A DNA stretch of 64,000 nt, taken from contig NZ_CP041406.1 in the NCBI RefSeq assembly GCF_014905135.1, positions 1,798,001 to 1,862,000 of the forward strand, written 5' to 3'. The position numbers were made by a program, and so were the translations under genes. Every line of letters starts with the position of its first letter. Positions within the stretch are counted from its first letter, which is position 1. Under the pieces are notes generated by a model. It saw only the letters and a program-made list of their open reading frames with translations, was not told the DNA's origin and ran no database searches. This DNA comes from Sulfurimonas paralvinellae (GTDB lineage Bacteria; Campylobacterota; Campylobacteria; Campylobacterales; Sulfurimonadaceae). This document shows positions 16,476 through 25,137 of this stretch, piece by piece.

Positions 16476-18337
16476 GCCATTTTTATATAGATGTGCAGTA
16501 TCTCAATCGCAGCAGGGGTAATACCGCTGATGTTCATTGCCGCTTGCAGTGTCGGCGGGTTGAAATCCGCCAATTTTTCCTGTACCTCTTTTGAGAGTCC
16601 GCTAACAATGGTAAAATCAAAGCCTTCAGGAATTTTTACTTTAAGATATTTCTTCATTCGCTCTATCTCTTCACTCTGCTTATCGATGTAACGCGCATAC
16701 TTTCCTTCGACAAGTATCTCATCTTGAATGTATGCATCAAATTTTTCAAGTTCCGGAACGATTTTGAGCATCTTCTCAACCGTAAAGCTTTTACGCGCTA
16801 CAAGCTGCTGTGCAGTTGAAACATCCTTGAGCGGTTCTTCATCCATAGAGGCAAGCAGTGTATTGAACTCTTTGTTTGGAGTAAATCTTGTCTCCTCCAA
16901 AAGCTGCGCACCGTAACGAATCTGTTCATCTTTTTGCTTGACACGTTCATAGAACTCATCTGAAATAAGCCCGAGTTCGTGACCGTAATGAGCCAGACGG
17001 GTATCGGCACTCTCCTCACGCAAGAGCAGTCTGTACTCCGCACGGCTTGTAAACATACGGTAAGGCTCGTTCGTTCCTTTAGTAACAAGGTCGTCTATGA
17101 GCACACCAATATAAGCTTCATCACGACGTAGTATCAACGGCTCTTTATCCTGCAGTGACAGGCTTGCATTTATCCCTGCCATGATTCCCTGCGCAGCCGC
17201 TTCTTCGTAGCCTGTCGTTCCGTTTATCTGTCCGGCACAATAGAGTCCTTTGATCTTCTTCGTCTCGAGTGAATGTTTAAGCTCACGCGGATCGACAAAA
17301 TCGTACTCGATAGCATAGCCGTAACGCACGATCTTCGCTTTTTCCATCCCTTTTACCGAGTGAATCATATCACGCTGCACATCAGGCGGCAAAGAGGTGC
17401 TCATACCGTTGATATAGCACTCCGTATTGTCCGCAGTCTGGGGTTCTATGAAAAGATGGTGTCGCTCTTTGTCCGGAAATTTATCTATCTTGTCTTCGAT
17501 TGAAGGGCAGTATCTTGGTGATTTCCCTGCAATCTGTCCTGTAAAGAGCGGTGCTCTGTAGAAATTCGATTCAATGATGTTGTGTGTATTCTCATTTGTA
17601 TAGGCAATGTAGCAAGGCAGTTGTTTTTTTGTCGCACGAAATTGCTCTCTATCAGTTCGAAAAGAAAAAGGGTTCGGCAGTGCGTCACCGTCTTGTTTTT
17701 CCATTTGGTCAAAGTCGATAGTGGAGCTGTCTATACGTGCACAGGTTCCCGTCTTTAAACGTGCCATAGTAAGCCCTGCATCATTTTTCAGTGAAGCTGA
17801 AAGTCCTACACTTGTCTGCTCTCCAAAGCGTCCGCCAACCTGCTGAATCTCACCGACATGGATGATGCCGTTTAAAAACGTTCCGCTTGTTATGATGACC
17901 TTTTTGGCTTGGTATTCATTTAAAAGAGCGGTTTTTACGCCTTTTACTTCTCCATTATCAATGATTAACGACTCCACTGTATCTTGAGCGAGGTCAAGAT
18001 TTGGTGTATTTAAGATGGTATTTCTTGCGATGACACGGTACTTGTCCATATCTATCTGTGCGCGGCTTCCTCGAACTGCAGGACCTTTTGTCTGGTTAAG
18101 TATGCGAAACTGTATGCCCACTTCATCCGTTATGAGCCCCATCTCTCCACCGAGTGCGTCTATCTCACGTACAAGGTGTCCTTTTGCCAAACCGCCTACG
18201 GCAGGATTACAACTCGTCGCACCTACATTTTCAGCGAGCATAGAGACCAAAAGTGTTTTATTTCCCATTCGAGCAGAAGCAAGCGCTGCTTCAATACCTG
18301 CGTGACCGCCGCCTACTACTATTACATCATAATTCAT
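16454..18337 (-). CDS. mnmG: tRNA uridine-5-carboxymethylaminomethyl modification enzyme MnmG (GidA)
   Basis: A full-length FAD-dependent MnmG: Rossmann motif [15 protein letters not shown] at the N-terminus, [15 protein letters not shown] and the [22 protein letters not shown] block. The C-terminal helical domain contacts MnmE ([13 protein letters not shown]). With MnmE it installs the cmnm5 group on U34 of tRNAs. I choose the ATG at 18337 (MNYDVIV) because GGA lies seven bases upstream; the ATG 15 bases earlier has no such signal. Oddity: the last codons (A-A-R-S-N-K-V-stop) lie in the transposon right end. The boundary falls after the second base of the first Ala codon, so the native C-terminus has been replaced. 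Confidence 0.95.
   Translation of the reverse strand: MNYDVIVVGGGHAGIEAALASARMGNKTLLVSMLAENVGATSCNPAVGGLAKGHLVREIDALGGEMGLITDEVGIQFRILNQTKGPAVRGSRAQIDMDKYRVIARNTILNTPNLDLAQDTVESLIIDNGEVKGVKTALLNEYQAKKVIITSGTFLNGIIHVGEIQQVGGRFGEQTSVGLSASLKNDAGLTMARLKTGTCARIDSSTIDFDQMEKQDGDALPNPFSFRTDREQFRATKKQLPCYIAYTNENTHNIIESNFYRAPLFTGQIAGKSPRYCPSIEDKIDKFPDKERHHLFIEPQTADNTECYINGMSTSLPPDVQRDMIHSVKGMEKAKIVRYGYAIEYDFVDPRELKHSLETKKIKGLYCAGQINGTTGYEEAAAQGIMAGINASLSLQDKEPLILRRDEAYIGVLIDDLVTKGTNEPYRMFTSRAEYRLLLREESADTRLAHYGHELGLISDEFYERVKQKDEQIRYGAQLLEETRFTPNKEFNTLLASMDEEPLKDVSTAQQLVARKSFTVEKMLKIVPELEKFDAYIQDEILVEGKYARYIDKQSEEIERMKKYLKVKIPEGFDFTIVSGLSKEVQEKLADFNPPTLQAAMNISGITPAAIEILHIYIKMAARSNKV
16476..16480. repeat. 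target-site duplication GCCAT, right copy
   Basis: This is the same pentamer as 1422-1426, immediately outside the right terminus. On the minus strand it is ATGGC, part of the Met-Ala codons near the end of mnmG. Confidence 0.85.
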
Positions 18338-18427
18338 AAAAAATCCGTTCATTATTTCTTAATGCGAATTTTATCATTTTTCAGTATCATTTGCATAATA
18401 TAAACGAAATTAATTGAGGTTTTTAAG

Positions 18428-18634
18428 TTGAGTGACGATTTGTTTAAAGATTACGTTCCGGAGATACTTGTCTATGATGAGGCAGTTGACGGAAGCGGTG
18501 AATACAAGATAAGAGATGAACACTTAAATACAAAAGAAAATCTACTCGAAAAGATACGTCGAAAAAAAGCTGCCGCAAAAGGCAATAAAACAGTTTTTCG
18601 ACAAAACATCAGAACAGAGAATGAGGACAAATGA
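18428..18634 (+). CDS. small conserved-looking hypothetical protein (68 aa)
   Basis: A charged 68-residue protein starting at TTG 18428, with GAGG nine bases upstream. Its stop overlaps the start of the Sel1-repeat gene (ATGA), which supports it as a real translated gene. It has no signal peptide, membrane segment or cysteines; the middle is Lys/Arg-rich (LEKIRRKKAAAKG). I do not recognise the family. Coupling suggests it works or is regulated with the Sel1 protein. Confidence 0.6.
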   Translation: MSDDLFKDYVPEILVYDEAVDGSGEYKIRDEHLNTKENLLEKIRRKKAAAKGNKTVFRQNIRTENEDK

Positions 18635-19317
18635 TACAAGAAGCAAATGCTGCATATAATGCAAAAGATTACGAAAAAGCCTATGCGCTTTTCTCACAAC
18701 TCGCAGAAGAAGGAAATGTCGATGCTATGACCTCTCTTGGCTATATGCATCAAATGGGACAGGGGTGTGAAGTCGATGAAGCAAAAACTCTTGAGCTCTA
18801 CACAAAAGCAGCAGAGGCGAAACAGCCATATGCCCTTTTTAACCTTGCTATTCTTTACGAAAACGGTGTCGGCGGTGTTGAGCACGATATGTTCAAAGCC
18901 CATGAACTGCATATGGAAGCAGCTGTACGAGAAGTTCCCCCTGCCATGTATGAAGTAGCCCTTATGCTTGAGAGAGGTCTTGGATGCATACAAAACTATT
19001 CAGAGGCGGCATTTTGGTATGAAGAGGCAGCAAAACGCGGTCACGCAGCCGCTTTTAACAACCTCGGTACGCTTTATAAAGAGGGACACGGAGTTGAACA
19101 GGATGATGCAAAATGCTTTATCTGCTTCTCACGCGCTGCCGAAGCAGGTCTTCCCGAAGGTCTCTACAACTTAGGTCTTTTGTACGACCAAGGAGTAGGC
19201 TGTGAGATGGACAATGACAAAGCACTGGACTTGTGTCGTAAAGCTGCTTATGCAGGTCATGAAAAAGCAAAATCAATCATAAAAAATCTTCAAGAAGATG
19301 GCAAGATAGTCTTTTGA
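18631..19317 (+). CDS. Sel1-repeat (TPR-like) protein
   Basis: The 228-residue protein is made of about six Sel1-type repeats of 36 residues, for example AMTSLGYMHQMGQG, ALFNLAILYENGVGG, AFNNLGTLYKEGHGV and GLYNLGLLYDQGVG. These fold as paired helices that bind proteins. There is no signal peptide, unlike the secreted Helicobacter cysteine-rich Hcp proteins, and the repeats lack the regular Cys pair, so it is probably cytoplasmic. The ligand is unknown. It is coupled to the 68-residue gene upstream and followed 22 bp later by ribE. Confidence 0.85.
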   Translation: MIQEANAAYNAKDYEKAYALFSQLAEEGNVDAMTSLGYMHQMGQGCEVDEAKTLELYTKAAEAKQPYALFNLAILYENGVGGVEHDMFKAHELHMEAAVREVPPAMYEVALMLERGLGCIQNYSEAAFWYEEAAKRGHAAAFNNLGTLYKEGHGVEQDDAKCFICFSRAAEAGLPEGLYNLGLLYDQGVGCEMDNDKALDLCRKAAYAGHEKAKSIIKNLQEDGKIVF

Positions 19318-19339
19318 TCTTTAATAAAAAGGTATTCAT

Positions 19340-19960
19340 GTGTTTACAGGTCTCATAAGAGAAGTCGCCACTGTCAAAAGTTTTGCAGGCTCGAAACTCA
19401 GTATAAAGTCAAAGTACAAAGCCGCTCTTGGTGACTCTATTGCCATCAATGGTGCCTGCTTGACAGTTGTCGAAGTAACACATGACGGCTTTGCAGTAGA
19501 ACTCTCTCCCGAGAGTCAAAAGCTTCTTGCGATCGAGAACTATAAAAACGAAGTGCATATTGAACCGGCAATGGCGATGGGCGATAGATTTGAAGGGCAT
19601 ATTGTCCAAGGGCATGTCGATACCATCGGTGAGATAGAAGCCATGAAGAACAATGGTAACTCCTATGATGTTTTTGTCAAAGTAGATAAAAAGTTCATCC
19701 CTTACATCGTGCCAAAAGGCTCTATTACCATCGATGGTGTAAGTCTGACCGTTAATGATGTCAGCAGTGACAACTTCCGCCTGACGATCATCCCCCACAC
19801 TATGAAAGAGACACTCTTTAAAAACTACAAAAAAGGCTCACGTGTCAATGTGGAGACCGATATGTTCGCCCGTTACATCGCCCATATACTCAAACACCAG
19901 TCAGGCTCAAAAGATTCTCTTTCTTGGGATGAAGTCGATGCAATTTCCGCTGCATTTTAA
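19340..19960 (+). CDS. ribE: riboflavin synthase, alpha subunit
   Basis: The 206-residue protein starts with the family signature MFTGLIREVA, read from a GTG codon with AAAAGG upstream. It has two tandem lumazine-binding barrels (about 1-90 and 95-190; LGDSIAINGACLTVVEV and KGSITIDGVSLTVNDV). It dismutates two 6,7-dimethyl-8-ribityllumazine molecules to riboflavin. The size is normal. An ATG two bases upstream is out of frame, so GTG is the correct start. Confidence 0.93.
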   Translation: MFTGLIREVATVKSFAGSKLSIKSKYKAALGDSIAINGACLTVVEVTHDGFAVELSPESQKLLAIENYKNEVHIEPAMAMGDRFEGHIVQGHVDTIGEIEAMKNNGNSYDVFVKVDKKFIPYIVPKGSITIDGVSLTVNDVSSDNFRLTIIPHTMKETLFKNYKKGSRVNVETDMFARYIAHILKHQSGSKDSLSWDEVDAISAAF

Positions 19961-19966
19961 GGCAAA

Positions 19967-21745
19967 ATTATAAAAAATCAAGTTTTAAAAGACACCTTTG
20001 GGCATAACGATTTTCGCTCCCTGCAAGAAGAGGGAGTCGATGCTATTTTAAGCGGACAGGATCTTTTAATGATACTGCCAACAGGTGGCGGAAAATCACT
20101 TGTCTATCAACTCCCAACCATGATGATGTCCGGTATTACCATCGTTATCTCACCGCTAATAGCACTTATGCAGGATCAGGTCGCTTCACTTGTCGCACAG
20201 AAGATTCCGGCAGCTATGATAAGCTCAGCACAATCGTATGATGAGATAGAGAGTATCCTCACGCAGGCGCACAACAACGAGTTGAAGTTTCTCTATCTCT
20301 CTCCGGAGAGACTCAACTCCAACAACACGATAGCAATACTGCAAAACCTGTCGATAAACTTCTTTGTCATTGACGAAGCACACTGTATCAGCCAGTGGGG
20401 ACATGAGTTTCGTGATGATTATCGACTGCTTGGCAACTTAAAAGCAAACTTTCCGGACAAAAGCATCGCCGCTTTTACAGCAACCTCAACGGACAATGTC
20501 ACCGATGATATCCTGCGTGAGCTTCGCTTGCAAGACCCGCTGCTTTTAAAGGGAAGTGTCTTTCGTAAAAACATCTTTATCTCAGCCGAGCGACGCATTA
20601 GCAATGGTCAGGCACAGCTTAAAAATTTCCTACTTCGTCACCAGAACGAAAGCGGCATCATCTATGTAAGCTCACGCAAGAAAGCCGAAGAACTAAGTAC
20701 CTTTTTAAATCAAAACGGCTACAGATCACTCGCCTATCATGCCGGAATGCCACAGCATGTACGAGAGCAGAACTTTCGAATCTTTATTAATGACAAAGTG
20801 GATATCATAGTCGCAACCATCGCTTTTGGTATGGGAATAGACAAAAGTGATATCCGCTTTGTGGTGCATATGAGCCTGCCGAAATCTTTAGAGAACTACT
20901 ATCAAGAGATTGGGCGTGCAGGACGTGACGGCGAAGACTCTGAAGCACTGCTGCTCTTTAACGCAGCTGATATGATGCAGCATAAACGCTTTTTGCAAGA
21001 GATAGAGAGTGAAGAGTACAAGGAACATCTCGCCTTGAAAATAGACACCATCTACAAATATGCAACAGGTGAGATCTGCTTTCACAAACAGCTAGCCGAA
21101 TACTTCAACGACTCGCTTGAAAGCTGTCAAACACGTTGTGACAACTGTCTTAGCTCAGATGACAAGCGTCAGGACATCACAAAAGAGGCACAGATGCTGC
21201 TGAGTGCCATCTATAAAACGAACCAGAGCTTCGGAAAGAACTACATCATAGACATTCTAAGAGGATCGAACGAGCAGAAGATTCTTGCCAATGGAGCGGA
21301 CAAACTCTCCGTCTATGATATCGGTACCCATTTGAGTAAAAAAGAGTGGTTCGTCATTGTTGAGCGGCTTTTAGAGCTTAAAATCATTACCTTAGGAGAT
21401 TTCTCGACACTCAAACTTACCAATGATGCCATAGCGATTTTAAAGTCACAAAAACTCATTGACATTAAATCATCACGCCTGCAGGTTGATAAAAAAGCAA
21501 AAGCGGTGCGTCAGGTCGAGGAGTTTGACTTTGACAGAGAGCTTTTTGAGAAGCTGCGTGAGAAGCGCACAGAACTAGCAAGTGAAATGGGCGTTCCGGC
21601 TTACATCATCTTCTCAGATAAAACACTCAAACACCTAGCCAACGATATGCCGACGAATAAAGAAGAGATGCTTGAGGTCAATGGCGTTGGAATGAAAAAG
21701 TACGAGCAGTTTGGTGAAGAGTTCTTAACTGTCATCAACAACTAA
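19967..21745 (+). CDS. recQ: ATP-dependent DNA helicase RecQ
   Basis: RecQ helicase with Walker A LPTGGGKSLVYQ, DEAH box VIDEAHCISQWGHEFR, helicase C-terminal domain ending GRAGRDG, RQC zinc ligands (CFHKQL, SCQTRCDNC) and a C-terminal HRDC domain (about the last 75 residues). The first ATG in frame (20069) would cut off motif 0. The frame continues upstream through VLKDTFGHNDFRSLQ, which RecQ needs. The only fitting start I see is ATT at 19967, with AAGG at 19959-19962. An ATT start is rare (infC is the known example), so a start-site sequencing error or TTG-like usage should be considered. Confidence 0.9.
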   Translation: MIKNQVLKDTFGHNDFRSLQEEGVDAILSGQDLLMILPTGGGKSLVYQLPTMMMSGITIVISPLIALMQDQVASLVAQKIPAAMISSAQSYDEIESILTQAHNNELKFLYLSPERLNSNNTIAILQNLSINFFVIDEAHCISQWGHEFRDDYRLLGNLKANFPDKSIAAFTATSTDNVTDDILRELRLQDPLLLKGSVFRKNIFISAERRISNGQAQLKNFLLRHQNESGIIYVSSRKKAEELSTFLNQNGYRSLAYHAGMPQHVREQNFRIFINDKVDIIVATIAFGMGIDKSDIRFVVHMSLPKSLENYYQEIGRAGRDGEDSEALLLFNAADMMQHKRFLQEIESEEYKEHLALKIDTIYKYATGEICFHKQLAEYFNDSLESCQTRCDNCLSSDDKRQDITKEAQMLLSAIYKTNQSFGKNYIIDILRGSNEQKILANGADKLSVYDIGTHLSKKEWFVIVERLLELKIITLGDFSTLKLTNDAIAILKSQKLIDIKSSRLQVDKKAKAVRQVEEFDFDRELFEKLREKRTELASEMGVPAYIIFSDKTLKHLANDMPTNKEEMLEVNGVGMKKYEQFGEEFLTVINN

Positions 21746-21757
21746 AGAAAAACGAAT

Positions 21758-23005
21758 ATGGCTGTACTGCAACTCTTTAGTCTTCTTTTAGCAATACCAC
21801 TTATACTTTTTTTCATGTTCGTCTTTCCGGAAAAATTTTATGCGACACTACTCTTTTTTTATGAACCGCAAACTCGCATACCATTTATTTTACTTTTTAC
21901 TCTCCTATTCCTGTGGCGACACCTAACAAAAAGACATAAAGAGCATACCTATGACTATTTTGATGACCTTTCTCTAACCGAAAAACGCATTGATGGAAAA
22001 TTTTATCACTATAGTAATTATATTGATGCCAAAGACAAAGGTGCCAACTTTACACTTTTTATCGATGGAAAATGTGGTTATGACTTTATGCTCAAGTATG
22101 AAAACAGATTTGAGAAGCTGTTAAAATCACTGCACTTGAGTTATGAATGTCAAAGCGGCAATAAAAAATTTGATGATACGATATATATTCTGTCTGATGA
22201 TAAAATACTGTGCCGGGATTTAAAAACTGATACACAGCTGCAAACGCTAATATTTGAGCTTTTTTGGAATCTAAAAGAACATAACTTTACTCTGAAGTAT
22301 CTCCAGTATTATGATGGACGACTTATTCTTCATGCAGCAACAAAAGAATCAAATGACCGGACACTCCAAGAGATAGAAAAGCTGTGTGATATGGCAGCAC
22401 CCATAATGAGAGAAGTCATTATGCATCTGCCTGATAAAACAGAACAAAAAAATCATAACATCTATAGAGAAAAAAGCAGTAGAATGATCACAATTTCTCT
22501 TGCACTTTTTATAGCACTCTTTTTAAATGGTGCAATCAAACTTCTTTTGGAAAGCGCTTCCATCTTTTATACACCAAGACTTATAGAAAGATATCACTTT
22601 TTAGTTCCATCACTTGAGATCACACTACTGTTAGTCTCCGTATATAGTATATTTGTACTTATCTATTTTTATAAAAGTTCACGTCTTGCTTTGGCTCTTT
22701 TTATAGGTATTTCTTTAGGTTCTGCTGCTCTTTTTCTAACAAGCATAACAGCGTTAAAAGAGATGAATATCTATCTTGACACAAGTAAAGCACGAGTAGA
22801 ACTTCATCGTGTTACAGATACACGTGCCGTAAGAGGTAGAAACAGCCGTTATTATGTTACATTTGATAAATTAGACGAAATGCGAGTGCCCTATGGGGTA
22901 TATAAACAGTATCAGAAAAACAACTTTTCAATTATCTATATAAGACAAGGCTTTTTAGATGCGCCTTGGATATATTCTATTAAGAGGGTCAGTCATTCAC
23001 AATAA
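21758..23005 (+). CDS. multi-pass membrane protein of unknown function
   Basis: The 415-residue protein has two N-terminal membrane segments (about residues 1-24 and 37-52). A soluble region of about 185 residues follows, then about three further hydrophobic segments (about 243-262, 283-304, 308-330), then a short C-terminal domain. The soluble part contains FTLFIDGKCGYDFMLKYENRFEKLL but no motif I recognise. It begins 12 bp after recQ and its last bases overlap the convergent mnmC-like gene. Genes like this are often lineage-specific; I assign no function. Confidence 0.6.
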   Translation: MAVLQLFSLLLAIPLILFFMFVFPEKFYATLLFFYEPQTRIPFILLFTLLFLWRHLTKRHKEHTYDYFDDLSLTEKRIDGKFYHYSNYIDAKDKGANFTLFIDGKCGYDFMLKYENRFEKLLKSLHLSYECQSGNKKFDDTIYILSDDKILCRDLKTDTQLQTLIFELFWNLKEHNFTLKYLQYYDGRLILHAATKESNDRTLQEIEKLCDMAAPIMREVIMHLPDKTEQKNHNIYREKSSRMITISLALFIALFLNGAIKLLLESASIFYTPRLIERYHFLVPSLEITLLLVSVYSIFVLIYFYKSSRLALALFIGISLGSAALFLTSITALKEMNIYLDTSKARVELHRVTDTRAVRGRNSRYYVTFDKLDEMRVPYGVYKQYQKNNFSIIYIRQGFLDAPWIYSIKRVSHSQ

Positions 23006-23776
23006 CTGACTATCTCTCAGTGGCTTTGTATCCGGATTGCATGCAATTTTATGTTCCATATTGACACATTCATACCCGCTTAGCTCACGCAAAGATGCAA
23101 GCGTGGCACTTCTAAAATTTTCGCCCTTGTTCAAGTAAACATGAAATCCATTTTCATAGAGCGCCAAACGGGTTTTAAGCGCTATGGAGTATGTAGTCAA
23201 AATACCGTCTTCTTTTATAGCATTTTTAATATCTGCAAAATACTCTTTTGTCCAAAGAAGAGGATTTACAGTTGGTGAAAAAGCATCCTGATAGACTATG
23301 TCGAATCTGTTTTGAAATTTTTTGATATATTCTCGCGCATTGCCTAAAAAGAGTTCTACAAACAGGTTGTCATCTTCATATCTTCCAGTAGTGCTGAGCG
23401 ATACAACAACCTCACGCAGCGCTTCAAACTCTTTGGGATACGTAAAATCTTTCAATGACGCGACCAGATCTGCATCGAGTTCTGGTGAGTATATGGAAAG
23501 TTTCATCTGAGGTGCATGCTCTTGATAATAAAGTATAGTCGCCAAGGTATTAAAACCCAATCCGTAGCAGATATCTAAAACGGTAACCTCATTTTTATCC
23601 GATACATGCTTATACGCAGGGATAATATGTTTATAGAGCGATTCACTCAGCGCACCATCTTTTGTTGAGTGATAGTGTTCATCGTACTCTTTCGAATATG
23701 CCGTAAAAGAGCCGTCTTCACTCAAAGCAAGCGAATGAAGTTCATCTTCAAAATTACTCAAAGACCATTCCCCCAC
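22997..23776 (-). CDS. MnmC-like tRNA 5-methylaminomethyl-2-thiouridine methyltransferase (MTase domain only)
   Basis: The 259-residue class I SAM methyltransferase has VTVLDICYGLGFNTL (SAM loop) and DIVYQDAFSPTVNPLLWT, the MnmC2 active-site motif. The FAD-oxidase half of E. coli MnmC is absent, as in many stand-alone MnmC2/DUF752 proteins. It would complete mnm5(s2)U34 made by MnmEG; mnmG lies about 5 kb away. It overlaps the upstream 163-residue gene by 19 bases and is the last gene of a luxS-led operon. Confidence 0.78.
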   Translation of the reverse strand: MGEWSLSNFEDELHSLALSEDGSFTAYSKEYDEHYHSTKDGALSESLYKHIIPAYKHVSDKNEVTVLDICYGLGFNTLATILYYQEHAPQMKLSIYSPELDADLVASLKDFTYPKEFEALREVVVSLSTTGRYEDDNLFVELFLGNAREYIKKFQNRFDIVYQDAFSPTVNPLLWTKEYFADIKNAIKEDGILTTYSIALKTRLALYENGFHVYLNKGENFRSATLASLRELSGYECVNMEHKIACNPDTKPLRDSQLL

Positions 23777-24249
23777 ATATGCATTTTTTTTGCCATCACG
23801 AGGTCATACTCTTCTAGGACATCAATGGCATTGGGTGCACGAAACTCAAATTTGTCCAGCAGTTCTTTTGTTTTTTCAATATCCAAAGTGTTTTTTTTCT
23901 CCATAATGATGATATCAGCGGTATTTGCCAGTGTCGTGTAAGCGATACGAAGCAGGAGTTCCGGATTTGCGTGAGTGTTCAAAATATCTTTTAATATTAC
24001 GATGTCATTATCACGAGGCAGAGCTCGAAAAGGGGTTTTAAAGTTTTTTACAAACTGTACTTTTGCATTTTTTAATTCAGAACTTAGAGGGAACTCTTCT
24101 TCAGCATATACGGCTAAACGAAATTCTCCATTAACTTCCTCAAGTAAAGAGGCCAAAGCAGCAGACGTTGCATCCGGCTTAGTAGTTACCTGTATGTAAT
24201 GGTTTCCCGGAAGCGGGTTAAAAAGTTCTAAAAACTGTTTTAACTCCAT
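23758..24249 (-). CDS. conserved hypothetical protein (163 aa) in luxS operon
   Basis: A soluble alpha/beta-looking protein with segments IQVTTKPDATSAALASLL, NDIVILKDILNTHANPELL and ANTADIIIMEKKN. The pattern recalls the nucleotide-binding half of a methyltransferase-like Rossmann fold without a clear SAM loop. It overlaps mnmC-like and lies 10 bp after the 100-residue gene, so it is part of the same transcript. No function is assigned. Confidence 0.6.
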   Translation of the reverse strand: MELKQFLELFNPLPGNHYIQVTTKPDATSAALASLLEEVNGEFRLAVYAEEEFPLSSELKNAKVQFVKNFKTPFRALPRDNDIVILKDILNTHANPELLLRIAYTTLANTADIIIMEKKNTLDIEKTKELLDKFEFRAPNAIDVLEEYDLVMAKKMHMWGNGL

Positions 24250-24259
24250 AAAGAATCTT

Positions 24260-24562
24260 TTAGTAGGCTAAATCGTGAAGCTCACGGAAAAGAAACGCTT
24301 CGACTATCTCATCAATGCTCTTTTGTGTATGCGCAACTAAAACCATCATGGACATATTTATAAAATCCATAACCGGTTCACCGTCACTATGCACAACAAC
24401 AGCTTCATTCCACTCTTCAAAAGCATCATAGGCATCTGCGTGAAGGACTTCAACAAGTTCACCCTCTTCTATACGCAGCTGTGCCCATGTTTTAGCTTCT
24501 AAAACAGGTGTTATCTTTGCCTCTTGTACATCCGTTGAATCCATTGGAACGGCTACGAGCAT
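24260..24562 (-). CDS. small protein, possibly NifX/NifB-type cofactor-binding fold
   Basis: The 100-residue protein begins [10 protein letters not shown] and continues with alternating beta/alpha segments and an acidic middle. The start resembles the dinitrogenase iron-molybdenum cofactor-binding family, but the remaining match is weak and there is no conserved His/Cys cluster. It overlaps the luxS stop by ten bases, so it is translated from the luxS message. Confidence 0.5.
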   Translation of the reverse strand: MLVAVPMDSTDVQEAKITPVLEAKTWAQLRIEEGELVEVLHADAYDAFEEWNEAVVVHSDGEPVMDFINMSMMVLVAHTQKSIDEIVEAFLFRELHDLAY

Positions 24563-25077
24563 GATTTATTTATCTCTTTTAGTTTTTTCTTGCTAAGTTG
24601 CAGTTTTTTGTTATCCATCACGCCTATTTTGTGCGACAAGATATCTGATGCTATCTTTTTCGCATTTTTCAGTGAGTGCATTTTATATGTACCACATTGG
24701 TAAACATTCAACTCCGGAATATCTTTTTTACTTTTTACTTTTAAAACATCTTCCATCGCTTTTTTCCATGCTTTGGCAACTCTTGCCTCACGCGGCGTAC
24801 CTATGACAGACATATAAAAACCTGTGCGGCATCCCATTGGGGAAAGATCAATAATCTCTACACCTTTGCCGTTTAAATGCTCACGCATAAATCCCGCAAA
24901 CAGATGTTCAAGCGTATGAATCCCTCGGCCATCCATCTTATCTTCATTTGGTTTATAAAAACGAAGATCAAATACTGTAATTTTATCTCCGCATTGCGTC
25001 TTCATCACTTTTGCTTTTCTAACTGCAGGAGCAGGCATAATTGTATGGTCAACTGTAAATGAGTCTAATAATGGCAT
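24553..25077 (-). CDS. luxS: S-ribosylhomocysteine lyase LuxS
   Basis: The 174-residue protein carries the metal-binding HTLEH motif (about residues 55-59), a GCRTGFYM block with the catalytic Cys, and a second-half CGTYKMHSL. It splits S-ribosylhomocysteine into homocysteine and the AI-2 precursor DPD in the activated methyl cycle. The size is normal for the family. It heads a minus-strand operon with two small genes and the SAM-dependent mnmC-like gene, consistent with a role in SAM by-product recycling. Confidence 0.93.
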   Translation of the reverse strand: MPLLDSFTVDHTIMPAPAVRKAKVMKTQCGDKITVFDLRFYKPNEDKMDGRGIHTLEHLFAGFMREHLNGKGVEIIDLSPMGCRTGFYMSVIGTPREARVAKAWKKAMEDVLKVKSKKDIPELNVYQCGTYKMHSLKNAKKIASDILSHKIGVMDNKKLQLSKKKLKEINKSCS

Positions 25078-25137
25078 ATTTCATTCCTTGAATTTATTTA
25101 TATCGATATTTTACCGACTTTTAGTTTATAAAGTATA

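Noticed and set aside
1396-16481. 32-bp direct repeat as att sites of an integrase-type genomic island
   Set aside because: No tyrosine or serine integrase is encoded. The GCCAT duplication, TG/CA termini and tns genes fit Tn7-type transposition. The repeat is better read as a duplicated transposon terminus.
20069-20071. ATG start for recQ
   Set aside because: It removes motif 0 and leaves only three residues before the Walker A segment LPTGGGKS, which a working RecQ needs upstream sequence for.
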